This document shows, piece by piece, positions 7,809 through 15,908 of a DNA stretch of 36,329 nucleotides. The position numbers and the translations under genes were made by a program. The stretch spans positions 1-36,329 of the forward strand of contig DLGG01000187.1 in NCBI GenBank assembly GCA_002482565.1. Direction: 5' to 3'. Source of the stretch: Solidesulfovibrio magneticus (lineage in GTDB: Bacteria; Desulfobacterota; Desulfovibrionia; Desulfovibrionales; Desulfovibrionaceae). The notes under the pieces are model-generated. The model was not told the origin of the DNA. It worked only from the letters and a program-made list of their open reading frames with translations, and did not search any database. Each line of letters starts with the position of its first letter. Position 1 is the first letter of the stretch.

Positions 7809-8878
7809 AAGCCATACGCCGCGTGGGCGGCTTCGACATCGGCGGAGCCAACGTCAAGGCCGTGCGCCTGGATCGCCTGGCCGGGGAGGCCGATACCTGG
7901 CGGGCGACGTCTGTGCCGTTGGCGGTCTGGCGACATCCCGACCGGCTGGAAGACGTACTGGCCGAGGCCGGGCAGCGCCTGGGCCTGGACGGCGCCGACG
8001 CACTGGCCCTGACCATGACCGCCGAGCTGGCCGACGCCTTCCGGACCAAGCGCGAGGGCGTGACTTGCGTGTGCCGGGCCGTGGCCAAGGTGTTTCCGGA
8101 GATGTCCGTGCGGGCCCTGTCCCTGTCCGGCCGGGACTGGCCCCCCCTGGAGCAGGCTTTCGAAACGCCGCTCGATTTCGCGGCCAACAACTGGCTGGCC
8201 TCGGCCCTTTATGTCGCCGCCCGCCACGACGACGCCCTCTTTGTGGACATCGGCAGCACCACCACGGACATTATCCCCATCCGGGGCGGCCGGGTGGCCG
8301 CCAGGGGGCTGACGGACACCGAGCGGCTGACCCATGGCGAGCTCGTCTATACCGGCATCCTGCGCACCAACCCCAACACCCTGGCCGCCACGGTGCCCAT
8401 CGGCGGCCGGCACTGCCGCACGGCGGCGGAACACTTCGCCGCCATGGCCGACGTCCATCTGCTGCTCGGCCACATCACCGCCGACGACTACACCAGCCAC
8501 ACGGCCGACGGCCGGGGCACGACCCCGGCCGAAGCGGCCGAACGCCTGGCCCGGCTGGTCTGCGCCGACGTCGAAACCCTCGCTCCCCCAGCCATCCGGG
8601 AAATGGCCGCCTATCTCTTCGAACGGCAACTGGCGGTCATCGCCGAAGGCCTGCTGCAAGTGCTCTCGGCCCAAGACACGCCTATCCGGCCGCCGCTTCT
8701 GCCCGCCGGGTCCGGCGCCTTCCTGGTCCGGGAACTGGGGCGGCGCCTGGGTATGGCCGTCCTCGATCCGCTCACGCCGCCCGATCCTGCGGCCCTGGCC
8801 GTGCTGCCCGCCCTGGCCGCCGCCTCGCTGCTGGCCGATCGGCTGGAAAAGGACCTCTCATGCTCAAAGCCGTGCTGA
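7805..8878 (+). CDS. mfnF: Methanofuran biosynthesis protein MfnF
   Basis: A 357-residue protein of the hydantoinase-A-like fold used by MfnF. In methanogens MfnF couples the aminomethyl-furan diphosphate unit to the tyramine-glutamate unit. Two nucleotide/phosphate-binding signatures of this superfamily are clear: FDIGGANVKAVRL at ~10-22 and LFVDIGSTTTDIIPI at ~145-159. Segments TERLTHGELVYTGILRTNPN and LLPAGSGAFLVRELG are also typical. It begins by an ATGA overlap with the mfnD-like gene, and the downstream kinase gene mfnE starts 19 bases inside its 3' end. The start is fixed by the overlap and by the conserved N-terminal motif. Confidence 0.85.
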   Translation: MKAIRRVGGFDIGGANVKAVRLDRLAGEADTWRATSVPLAVWRHPDRLEDVLAEAGQRLGLDGADALALTMTAELADAFRTKREGVTCVCRAVAKVFPEMSVRALSLSGRDWPPLEQAFETPLDFAANNWLASALYVAARHDDALFVDIGSTTTDIIPIRGGRVAARGLTDTERLTHGELVYTGILRTNPNTLAATVPIGGRHCRTAAEHFAAMADVHLLLGHITADDYTSHTADGRGTTPAEAAERLARLVCADVETLAPPAIREMAAYLFERQLAVIAEGLLQVLSAQDTPIRPPLLPAGSGAFLVRELGRRLGMAVLDPLTPPDPAALAVLPALAAASLLADRLEKDLSCSKPC

Positions 8879-9528
8879 AAATCGGCGGCAGCCTGGCCCG
8901 GGACGCGGCCTTGCCGGAACTGTGCCGGGAGCTCTCCGTGTGCGGCCTGAAACACCCCGTGCTCGTGGTGCCCGGCGGCGGGCTTTTCGCCGACGCCGTT
9001 CGGGACTGCCACCGCCGGTTTCCGCTTGGCGAAAGCGCCGCCCACTGGATGGCGATCCTCGGCATGGACCAGTTCGGCCTGCTTTTGGCCGACTTGACCC
9101 CCGGGGCCAGGACCGTGACCGACCCGGACGCGGCCGCGGCCACGGCCAAGGAAGGCCATGTGCCGATCCTGTTGCCGAGTGATTGGCTTCGCCGCCTCGA
9201 TCCCCTGCCCCACTCCTGGGACGTCACCTCGGATTCCATCGCCGCCTGGACCGCCGCCAGCCTGCGGGTCTCCCCGGTGGTCCTGATCAAGGACCGGGAC
9301 GGCCTGTACGGCGACGACCCGCGCCGCGACGCCTGGGCCAGCCATCGACCGGTCATGGGATTGGACGAACTGGCCTCCTGCCGGGGCGTGGACGGCCACC
9401 TGCCCAAGGTCCTGGCGCAATACGGCCTGGAATGCTGGATTATAAACGGCAAACGGCCCGAACGACTGGCCGCGCTGCTGGCCACGGGGCATGCCGAAGG
9501 CACACGGGTGCCGCCCCCGGCCTGCTAG
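8860..9528 (+). CDS. mfnE: MfnE: aminomethylfuran methyl phosphate kinase
   Basis: A 222-residue member of the amino acid kinase family. MfnE phosphorylates the aminomethyl-furan-methyl phosphate intermediate to its diphosphate in methanofuran synthesis. The sequence shows KIGGSLARD at residues 7-15 and VPGGGLFADAVRDC at ~37-50, the phosphate loops of this fold. It also has SDSIAAWTAASL and VLIKDRDGLYGDD. The start ATG lies 19 bases inside mfnF in another frame; it places the K-I-G-G loop at the usual distance from the N-terminus. The stop TAG (9526-9528) shares the palindrome CTAG with the stop of the convergent mfnB gene, so the two genes end on top of each other. This is the last gene of the left operon. 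Confidence 0.85.
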   Translation: MLKAVLKIGGSLARDAALPELCRELSVCGLKHPVLVVPGGGLFADAVRDCHRRFPLGESAAHWMAILGMDQFGLLLADLTPGARTVTDPDAAAATAKEGHVPILLPSDWLRRLDPLPHSWDVTSDSIAAWTAASLRVSPVVLIKDRDGLYGDDPRRDAWASHRPVMGLDELASCRGVDGHLPKVLAQYGLECWIINGKRPERLAALLATGHAEGTRVPPPAC

Positions 9529-10259
9529 ACCGCCCGCGCCACGCCTGCTCCCGCGCCCGTGAGGGCCTCCCGCAGCCGGGCCACGGCCCGGGCCGATACC
9601 CGGCCGTTCGTCCGGTCGCCCTCGCACACGGCCGAGCGCACGCCGACGATGTCCGGGGCGAGATCGGTCAGCTGCGGCGCGTGGCCCAGGCGCAGGCTCC
9701 CGGCCAAGGCGCTTTCCAGGCCAAGCGACCGGCACTCCTGGACAAAAGCCGCCAGACCGGCCATTCCGAGGAAATCGAACAGGCAACGCCCGTCCTTGGC
9801 CAGCGTGTCGAGCATGCAGCCATGGGCTCCGGCCCGGGCGGCCAGGGCCGGCAGGGCTTCGGGCTCCACGGCCCCGAAGGTCCGGGCGTCGGCGTAGCCC
9901 GCCGCGATGACCCGGGTTCGCGGATGGCCTTCCCGAACGGCCAGGCTGACGGCCGCAAGCAGCCGTTCGGCCTCGGCGACGTTGCGGGGACCCAAAAGGC
10001 CCACCTTGACGTAGTCCACGCCGCAGCCGGCCGCGCCCAGGGCGGCCAAGGCCATGGTGCCGGGCAACATGGGCGCGTCGCCGATGGCCACGCTGACCGG
10101 CACGGCGGCGGGCGTCAGGGCGCGGATGCGGCCGATGCGCCCGGGCTCGGCCGCACCGAGGCCGCCTTCGGCCGGGTTTTTCACGTCCACGATGTCCGCC
10201 CCGCCGGAAACAGCGGCCGTGACTTCCTCTTCGCGCGCCACGCTCACCAAAAGTCGCAT
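9525..10259 (-). CDS. mfnB: MfnB: (5-formylfuran-3-yl)methyl phosphate synthase
   Basis: A 244-residue TIM-barrel lyase-type enzyme (DUF556) that makes the furan ring precursor of methanofuran from two glyceraldehyde-3-phosphates. The Schiff-base and acid/base residues reported for the methanogen enzyme appear at the same numbering: Asp25 and Lys27 (DVKNPAEGG), Lys85 (VDYVK), Asp151 and Lys155 (DTLAKDG). That agreement also supports ATG 10259 as the start rather than the adjacent ATG at 10262. Spacing from the AAGGAG ribosome site also favours 10259 (7 bases). It faces mfnE tail-to-tail with overlapping stops. It diverges from the DUF447 gene across 62 bp, which must hold both promoters or lie inside longer transcripts. 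Confidence 0.93.
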   Translation of the reverse strand: MRLLVSVAREEEVTAAVSGGADIVDVKNPAEGGLGAAEPGRIGRIRALTPAAVPVSVAIGDAPMLPGTMALAALGAAGCGVDYVKVGLLGPRNVAEAERLLAAVSLAVREGHPRTRVIAAGYADARTFGAVEPEALPALAARAGAHGCMLDTLAKDGRCLFDFLGMAGLAAFVQECRSLGLESALAGSLRLGHAPQLTDLAPDIVGVRSAVCEGDRTNGRVSARAVARLREALTGAGAGVARAV

Positions 10260-10321
10260 CATCGCGCTCCTTGCCTCCTCGGGCCGTTGCCCGCCGGGTC
10301 TCTTTTCCATACACTGGCCCC

Positions 10322-10927
10322 ATGCCGATTCCCCCAGAGCTTGGCCTGCGTCCCGGCTGGATCTACGAGGTCGCGGCCACAACCCTCGGCCCAGGCGGCC
10401 CCCATGCCGCGCCCATCGGCGTCTCGACGCCCGACGGCCTGCTCCTTCGGGCCGCACTCTACAAAGGTTCGGCCACCCTGGCCAACATCCTGGAAAACGG
10501 CGTCCTCGGCCTCAATTTCCCGCCCGGGGCGGCCCTGCTCCAAACGGCCTTGCACCACCGGGACCGGCTGCGTTACGCCGCCCTGGAGCCCGAAACAGCC
10601 GCCGCGCCTCGGGCCGTCCCGTTTCTTTCGGAGGCCGACGCCTGGCTGGAACTGCGCGACCTGCGGACCGAGGACACGGGCCCCACGGTGCGACTGGAGG
10701 CGTCGCCGGGGCGCTTTCGGGCCTTTGGCCCGGTGCGCCTGATCAACCGGGCCGAGGGGCTGCTGCTGGAAAGCCTGGTGCTGTCCACGCGCCTGCACCT
10801 TTTGCCGCCCGGCCGGGGCCGGGAGATGCTCACGGAAAACGCCCGGGTCATCAACAAGGTCGCGCCGGGTTCCGACCAGGCGGCGGCCATGGGCGACCTG
10901 CTGGCCGTATTGGGCCAGTCTTCCTGA
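10322..10927 (+). CDS. DUF447 family protein (flavin-reductase-like fold) linked to H4MPT clusters
   Basis: A 201-residue protein of the DUF447 family, repeatedly found with H4MPT genes in archaea and methylotrophs. It starts with GWIYEVAATTLGPGGPHAAPIGV and follows with RAALYKGSATLANILENG, which resembles the FMN-binding split-barrel of flavin reductases. It continues with LLLESLVLSTRLHLLP and ENARVINKVAPGSDQAAAM. The function is unknown to me; a redox or flavin role in cofactor synthesis is inference. The gene stands alone on the plus strand, divergent from mfnB and convergent with beta-RFAP synthase, with only 3 bases between the two stops. Confidence 0.75.
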   Translation: MPIPPELGLRPGWIYEVAATTLGPGGPHAAPIGVSTPDGLLLRAALYKGSATLANILENGVLGLNFPPGAALLQTALHHRDRLRYAALEPETAAAPRAVPFLSEADAWLELRDLRTEDTGPTVRLEASPGRFRAFGPVRLINRAEGLLLESLVLSTRLHLLPPGRGREMLTENARVINKVAPGSDQAAAMGDLLAVLGQSS

Positions 10928-10930
10928 ATT

Positions 10931-11890
10931 TCAGTCCTCGACACGCACGTCGGCTCCGGCGTTGCGGGCCGCGGCCACGAACACTTGGCCGGGCAGGCCC
11001 ATTGCCGCAAGCCGTGCCCGGGAGGCCGCCACCACGCCGGCCTCGTTGGCGTCGTCCACCAGGGCATACAGGCACGGCCCCCAGGAACTCTGCCCCACGC
11101 CGTAGGCCCCCCCCGCCAGCAAGGCCTCGATGATCTCTCCGCCCGTATCGCGGTAGACGCCGCCCTGGGCCTGCTTGAAAAAAAGCCCTGTCTGCCGGTC
11201 GAGGTCGCTGACGGCCAGGCCGAAGGCGGCGATGTCCTCCTCGATCAGCGCCGGCAGCAGGCGCAGCAAGACGATGCGGCAGACGGCGTCGGCGATGGCC
11301 GCCGTCTCGCCGAGACTGCCGAACGCCTCCCGCTCGGCCTGGCCGGACAGCCCGGGCGCGGCCTCGGGCAGGACCAGGACGAAGCGCCAGCCGGCCGGGA
11401 AATCACGCCGCAAGACCACGGCCGACGGCCGGACCGGTTCGTCCTGGGAACGCCTCAGGTGGCCGGCCTCCATGATGCAGCCGCCGGCCTCGAAACTGGC
11501 CACGCCGATGCCCGAGCGCATGCCACGGCCGAGGACGGCGGCCAATTCCCGGGGGGCCATGGGTGTCCCGCACAGGTGCGTCAAGGCCGTGCCCACGGCC
11601 AGCGCCCACTGCGTGCCCGAGCCCAGCCCCGAGTGTTCGGCAATGGCCTCCTCCACCCGCAACCTGGCCGGCCAGGTCCTGCCCAGGGCGGCGCCCAGCC
11701 GTTCGGCGTAGCGCTCCACCTTGTCGGCCTGCTCGCCTTCAACGGCGAACACCGTGGCCGGCTCGGCCACGATCCGAATTCGGGGCGTGTCCAGGCCCAC
11801 CCCGAGACTGCCGTGGACCCAGCCCAAGGACTCGTCCACATTGAGAAACCCCAGATGCAGCCTGGCATAGGCCGTAACCGTCACGCGCAT
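10931..11890 (-). CDS. Beta-ribofuranosylaminobenzene 5'-phosphate (beta-RFAP) synthase
   Basis: A 319-residue GHMP-superfamily protein. It condenses p-aminobenzoate (or p-hydroxybenzoate) with PRPP, the first committed step of the methanopterin side chain, releasing CO2 and PPi. Signature segments: VTAYARLHLGFL at the N-terminus, EHSGLGSGTQWALAVG (GHMP phosphate loop, ~85-100), GRGMRSGIGVASFEAGG and GVGQSSWGPCLYALV near the end. A GGGAGGT ribosome site lies ~8 bases before ATG 11890. The product feeds the DHPS-like enzyme at 3453-4910. It is the last gene of the minus-strand arm, separated from dmrB by 140 bp, so it may also have its own promoter there, though I see no clear one. Confidence 0.93.
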   Translation of the reverse strand: MRVTVTAYARLHLGFLNVDESLGWVHGSLGVGLDTPRIRIVAEPATVFAVEGEQADKVERYAERLGAALGRTWPARLRVEEAIAEHSGLGSGTQWALAVGTALTHLCGTPMAPRELAAVLGRGMRSGIGVASFEAGGCIMEAGHLRRSQDEPVRPSAVVLRRDFPAGWRFVLVLPEAAPGLSGQAEREAFGSLGETAAIADAVCRIVLLRLLPALIEEDIAAFGLAVSDLDRQTGLFFKQAQGGVYRDTGGEIIEALLAGGAYGVGQSSWGPCLYALVDDANEAGVVAASRARLAAMGLPGQVFVAAARNAGADVRVED

Positions 11891-12030
11891 GTGCTTTTAC
11901 CTCCCTCGCCGCAACGAGTCGCCTCTCCCGTCTCGCCATGTTGCATCGCCTCGCGGGGCAAAAGACGTGACGGAGCGCTCTTCGTTACAACGCAAAACAG
12001 CAGACCGAAGGCTGTCCCCGGCACGCGACA

Positions 12031-12579
12031 TCAGGCGCGCTTGCGGTGCCTGGCCACCACGTCCCGGATGTCCTCGGGGCGTTCCAGGACGGTCAGCCCT
12101 TCCATGCGCCGGATGGCCTCCACGTTTTCGATGTCCACGGGCCGGATGCGCAGGGTCAGGGGCGAGCCGTCGGGCAACGTGGTGGTCGTCGTGCCCGGCC
12201 GCTGGTCCACGGGCAGCAGGTAGGCCGGAATATCCGTCTTGTTGATCTGGGCCACGGCGTTGGACACCAGGGAATCGGCGATGCCGTGGGCGATCTTGGC
12301 CGCCGTGTTGGCCGTCACCGGCGCGACCAGCAAGAAGTCGTAGTGCCCGGTCTGGAGCGGCCCGACGATAAACGGCGCGTTGGCGTCCTTTTCCACGAGC
12401 AGCTTGTAGGCCAGCCCTTCCAGTCGGTCCTTGAGCTTGTACCATTTGACCACCTGCTCGGCGGCCCGCGACAGCACGACCGTGATTTCCAGGCCGCCCT
12501 GCCCGGCCAGTCCCTCCATGACCGCGACGATCTCGGGCATGAGATCCCCGGCCCCGGTCAACGCCCAGACGCATTTCAT
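12031..12579 (-). CDS. dmrB: Dihydromethanopterin reductase-like flavoprotein (DmrB type)
   Basis: A 182-residue flavoprotein of the DmrB/archaeoflavoprotein family. DmrB reduces dihydromethanopterin to H4MPT, the last biosynthetic step, with FMN. Features: N-terminal Rossmann-like strand and loop (WALTGAGDLMPE), phosphate-binding LLVAPVTANTAAKIAHGIADSLVSNA (~82-107), and YLLPVDQRPGTTTTTLPDGSPL, a segment typical of DmrB. The start overlaps the upstream HisA-like stop by 4 bases. Related archaeoflavoproteins in methylotrophs have less certain roles, so the reaction is probable rather than proven. Confidence 0.8.
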   Translation of the reverse strand: MKCVWALTGAGDLMPEIVAVMEGLAGQGGLEITVVLSRAAEQVVKWYKLKDRLEGLAYKLLVEKDANAPFIVGPLQTGHYDFLLVAPVTANTAAKIAHGIADSLVSNAVAQINKTDIPAYLLPVDQRPGTTTTTLPDGSPLTLRIRPVDIENVEAIRRMEGLTVLERPEDIRDVVARHRKRA

Positions 12580-13367
12580 GCCGCCTCTCCTTCGGGCCCC
12601 TTCGAGGCCGTGTTTTCCAGTGCCGCCAGGTCGGCGGCCGTGATCCAGCCCTTGTGCAGGGCCGTGCCCACGAGCATTCCGTCCAGTCCGAGCCCGGCCG
12701 CCCGGCGCAGGTCGGCCACGTCCCGCACGCCGCCTCCGCCAAACAGCGCCGTCCCGGGAAGCAGCCGCCGGGCCGGGGCCAACACCTCCCAGTCCGGGCC
12801 GCCGCCCGTGCCCACGCCGTCCAGGGTCAGCAAGATGCAGCGTTCGACACCGCAGCCGGCCAGTTTTTCCAGACCGGCCAGGGGCGGCAATCCGGCCAGT
12901 TCCGGCGCCCGGGACAGGACCGTCCCGCCGCGCACATCGAGGCTCAGCACCAGCCGCTCCCGGCCCACGGCATCCATGATCCCGGTCAAGCCATCAAGGC
13001 CGGACAGGCATTCCGTACCGAGGACGGCCGCCCCCGCCCCGCAGGCGAGGATCGCCCGCACCCCGGCGACATCGGCCGCCCCGGCGTCCAACCAGACCTC
13101 GCAGCCAAGGGAAGCGGACAGGGCACGCACGGCGGCGGCGTTGCCGCCGCGCCCCAAAATGGCGTCCAGATCGGCCACATAGAGGGCGGCGGCCCGCGTC
13201 AGCCCCAAGAGCGCCTCGGCCACGGCCAGGGGCGCGGCGCCGTCGACCAGAAGACTGCGTACCGGCCGGTAGCGCTCGCGCTCCCCGCGCACGGCGCCGA
13301 CCACCACCCCGCCCAGGATATCCAGGACAGGCACGAGGCGAGGCTTGGCAGGCGCCGTGCCAATCAC
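12576..13367 (-). CDS. HisA/HisF-related TIM-barrel protein (COG1411-like)
   Basis: A 263-residue (beta/alpha)8 protein related to the histidine isomerase HisA but clustered with H4MPT genes. It shows VPVLDILGGVVVGAVRGER at the start (HisA: D-L-x-G-G-x-V), YVADLDAILG (~60-69), VWLDAGAADVAG, LSLDVRGGTVLSR and ALFGGGGVRDVADLR, the half-barrel phosphate sites. Such proteins recur in archaeal and methylotroph H4MPT/MFR clusters; I know of no proven reaction. The start is GTG 13367 in a GTGA overlap with the fdhD-like stop. It is not the histidine-pathway HisA, because no his gene is near and the active-site region is altered. Confidence 0.75.
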   Translation of the reverse strand: MIGTAPAKPRLVPVLDILGGVVVGAVRGERERYRPVRSLLVDGAAPLAVAEALLGLTRAAALYVADLDAILGRGGNAAAVRALSASLGCEVWLDAGAADVAGVRAILACGAGAAVLGTECLSGLDGLTGIMDAVGRERLVLSLDVRGGTVLSRAPELAGLPPLAGLEKLAGCGVERCILLTLDGVGTGGGPDWEVLAPARRLLPGTALFGGGGVRDVADLRRAAGLGLDGMLVGTALHKGWITAADLAALENTASKGPEGEAA

Positions 13368-14143
13368 GGAAACACCCGATGGGCGTGGGTGTAGACGCTG
13401 CAACGCCCGCCCCTGGCAAAGGCGACCACGGTCATGCCCAGTTCGTGGGCCATGTCCAGGGCCAGACTGGTCGGCGCCGTGCGGGCGATGACCACCGGGA
13501 TGCCCATCCGGCCGAGCTTGGCCACCACCTCCGAGGTCACCCGGCCGGAAAACGACAGCACGAGGTTGTCCATGGCCATCCCCTCGGCCAGGCACTGGCC
13601 GTAAAGCTTGTCGAGGACATTGTGCCGGCCGATGTCCTGGTGGAAACAGACCTCCCGGCCGTGGTCGAACAGCAGGCCGCCGTACACGCCGCCCGTAAGG
13701 CGGTAGACCACGGACAGGTCATCCAGGGCCCGGGCATAGCGCCGGATTTCGTCCCGGGTCAGGCGCACCCGGCTGTCGATGCGGCGCATGCGCCCCGACG
13801 GCGCGCGCCAGGAGGAACCGGCGGCGGCCGGGCTGGCCTGGCGCGCCTCGACCCAGGCCAGGCCCGAGGCGGTGTCGATATCCAGACGGTGCACCTCCCT
13901 GGCCGTGTCGATCACCCCTTCGCTGGCCAGATGCCCCAGCATCAGATAGCGCTCCTGGCCCGGCGAACACTGCAAGGTCACGTACTCCTCGCCATTGTAA
14001 AGAATCGTCAGGGAGTACTCTTCGGCCACCAGGTCCTCGCCGGCGAACACCCTGGGTCCGCTCACCTTTCTGACCGGCCGGGGGACAATCCCGCCCAGAC
14101 CGCCGTCACTCCCCAGACGCGACATCAGTTCGCGTTCCGACAT
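13364..14143 (-). CDS. FdhD-like sulfurtransferase without the CxxC motif
   Basis: A 259-residue FdhD family protein. FdhD passes sulfur to the Mo/W-bis-MGD cofactor of formate dehydrogenases. Conserved parts are present: LMLGHLASEGVI (~67-78), YRLTGGVYGGLLF, QDIGRHNVLDKLYG, SFSGRVTSEVVAKL, ARTAPTSLAL and the C-terminal SVYTHAHRVF. The usual persulfide-carrying Cys-x-x-Cys loop is missing: the aligned region (~104-124) reads SSWRAPSGRMRR with no cysteine. Its place between fwdC and the rest of the Fwd genes suggests it serves the formylmethanofuran dehydrogenase cofactor. It may act as a binding or chaperone version, or use another cysteine (positions ~59, ~172). Start ATG 14143 lies inside the end of fwdC (19-base overlap). 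Confidence 0.85.
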   Translation of the reverse strand: MSERELMSRLGSDGGLGGIVPRPVRKVSGPRVFAGEDLVAEEYSLTILYNGEEYVTLQCSPGQERYLMLGHLASEGVIDTAREVHRLDIDTASGLAWVEARQASPAAAGSSWRAPSGRMRRIDSRVRLTRDEIRRYARALDDLSVVYRLTGGVYGGLLFDHGREVCFHQDIGRHNVLDKLYGQCLAEGMAMDNLVLSFSGRVTSEVVAKLGRMGIPVVIARTAPTSLALDMAHELGMTVVAFARGGRCSVYTHAHRVFP

Positions 14144-14988
14144 AGCAGTATCTCCCCTCTTCCTCCCTCGTTGATGTCGCCGCTATAGCTTTCGAACACG
14201 GCTTGCGGGCTCACACCGGGAAAATCCAGACCCAGCCCGGCCAGGGAGGCATGTAAAATGGGCCAAAAGCCCGGACAATAGACGCAATTGTAACGGAAGG
14301 TGGGCATGATTGCCTCCGGCGGCGTCAGCAGAATCACCGTGCCCCGCACCATGTTCGCCCCGGCCCGCACCCGGGACTTGCCGCCGATGAGAACGGTGCC
14401 GGCCCGCATGCCGTAGGCGGCCAGATCGCCGCAACTGCCGCCAACGGCGACCAATCCCCGCCGCAGACGCGCGCCGACCATGTGCCCGGCGTCGCCATGG
14501 ATGCAGATCGAGCCGCCAGTCATGCCGAAGACGTAGCCGCGATAGGCCGCGCCCACGAAGTGGCCGGCCGAACCCCGTACGGTGATGCGCCCGCCGCTCA
14601 TGTGCGCGCCCAGATAGTCGCCGGCCTCCCCGTTTACGTCCAAAGCGCCGCCTGTCATGAAAGCGCCGGCGTGGGAACCCACCGAACCGTCGACCACGAC
14701 GCGGCCGCAGGCCATCTGCTCGCCGATGTGCTTGAACCGGGACAGGTCGCCGCACAAATGGAGCGTCCCTCCCTCCCGGGCCTCCTCGGTCCGCCCGTCG
14801 CCCGGGTCAGCCGGCAGGATCGCGACGTCGAAAAAGTCGGCCACGGTGACGGAGCGGTTGCCCAAAAGCAGCGGCAAGGCCCCAATATCGGCCTGGTCCT
14901 TGCCGACGAAGCTTTCCGGTATCAGCGACTGCGCGTCCACCGGCAGGTCCGGGGGCGTGCGCAGGGTCAGTTTCACGTGTGTGTGCAT
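14125..14988 (-). CDS. fwdC: Formylmethanofuran dehydrogenase subunit C
   Basis: A 287-residue subunit C (FwdC/FmdC/FhcC). It folds as the right-handed beta-helix shared with the glutamate synthase C-terminal domain and helps form the formyltransferase/dehydrogenase assembly. The repeat pattern G-x-x-x-G is plain from about residue 100 to 210: DGSVGSHAGAFMTGG, GSAGHFVGAAYRGYVFGMTGG, GDAGHMVGARLRRG. The start is ATG 14988 with AGGAG 7 bases upstream. Another ATG at 14991-14993 is out of frame. It lies 20 bases after ftr and overlaps fdhD by 19 bases. Confidence 0.93.
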   Translation of the reverse strand: MHTHVKLTLRTPPDLPVDAQSLIPESFVGKDQADIGALPLLLGNRSVTVADFFDVAILPADPGDGRTEEAREGGTLHLCGDLSRFKHIGEQMACGRVVVDGSVGSHAGAFMTGGALDVNGEAGDYLGAHMSGGRITVRGSAGHFVGAAYRGYVFGMTGGSICIHGDAGHMVGARLRRGLVAVGGSCGDLAAYGMRAGTVLIGGKSRVRAGANMVRGTVILLTPPEAIMPTFRYNCVYCPGFWPILHASLAGLGLDFPGVSPQAVFESYSGDINEGGRGEILLCRNAN

Positions 14989-15008
14989 GGCATGGCTCCT
15001 TGGGGCGC

Positions 15009-15908
15009 TCAACTCAGAAGGCGGCAGAGGTGGAAATGGTGCTTGCCGAGCTTGCCGCCGTAGTTGCCGGCCGTGATTTGCACCACGCCGTCGCGGCAGG
15101 CGGCCAGCACGCCGAGCCGCGTGGCCTCGGCCACGACCTCGGGGGTCAGGCCGTCGATGACGATTTCGAGTACGGAATTGACGCCGCGCGGCAGCACCGT
15201 ACCGGGCACCCGGCCCCGGATGGTCGGGCAGAAGGCGATGTTGGTGGAGGCGGGCAGGAAGGCGTAGCGCGAGCCAACCTGGCTGCCGCTGCGCACGATG
15301 CCGCCCGGGAAGGGCAGGATCACGCCCCGGACGGCGCCGATGGCCGCAACGGCCGCCTCGGCCGCGGCCAGGGCCGCCTCGTCCGACTGGGCCAGGATCA
15401 TGAAGTTGCCGCCGCCGACGCCCTTGGCCGTGGCGAAGGATTCGTCGATGACGAACTCGCCCTCCATGACCGGAATGCGCCAGTAGCGCCGCCCGTCGAT
15501 GACCTTGCTCGACTGGTGGCCGTCGCCGAAGTAGCGGATCTTGCCGCCGATGGGCAGCGTCTCCGGCTCCTGGTCGGGGCATTCCGGCAGGCCGCCGTCG
15601 AAGCAGGCCGAGGTGGGCGCGGTCATGATGGCCTGGCCGATGCGCTTTAAGAGCTGCTTTTCCAGGGCGTCGCGCGACATGCCGAAAAACAGGCAGTCGA
15701 GGCCGGGCCGGCCGTCCGGGGTTTCGGGCGAGGCGCCCTCGATGCCGGCCTCGATGCCGCAGCCGATGACCGAGGTGGCGAACCCGGTGGCGGCCAGGGC
15801 GGCCTGCCGGGTCCAGCGGTCGTTTACGGCCGTGACCCGCACCCGGGCGCCGTGCATGGGGAAGGCCTCGGCGAAGGTGTCCACGATTTCCACGCCGTTT
15901 ATCCGCAT
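15009..15908 (-). CDS. ftr: Formylmethanofuran:tetrahydromethanopterin formyltransferase
   Basis: A 299-residue Ftr (called FhcD in methylotrophs). It transfers the formyl group between methanofuran and N5 of H4MPT. Diagnostic stretches: MRINGVEIVDTFAEAFPMHGAR at the N-terminus, PTSACFDG, GKIRYFGDG, MEGEFVIDESFATAKGVGGGNF, and the C-terminal QITAGNYGGKLGKHHFHL. The length fits the family (~300). Its start lies 10 bases inside the 3' end of fwdA, so it is coupled to the dehydrogenase subunits. No damage is seen. Confidence 0.96.
   Translation of the reverse strand: MRINGVEIVDTFAEAFPMHGARVRVTAVNDRWTRQAALAATGFATSVIGCGIEAGIEGASPETPDGRPGLDCLFFGMSRDALEKQLLKRIGQAIMTAPTSACFDGGLPECPDQEPETLPIGGKIRYFGDGHQSSKVIDGRRYWRIPVMEGEFVIDESFATAKGVGGGNFMILAQSDEAALAAAEAAVAAIGAVRGVILPFPGGIVRSGSQVGSRYAFLPASTNIAFCPTIRGRVPGTVLPRGVNSVLEIVIDGLTPEVVAEATRLGVLAACRDGVVQITAGNYGGKLGKHHFHLCRLLS

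Noticed and set aside
14991..14993. ATG just upstream of fwdC
   Set aside because: Out of frame with FwdC; the in-frame ATG is 14988.
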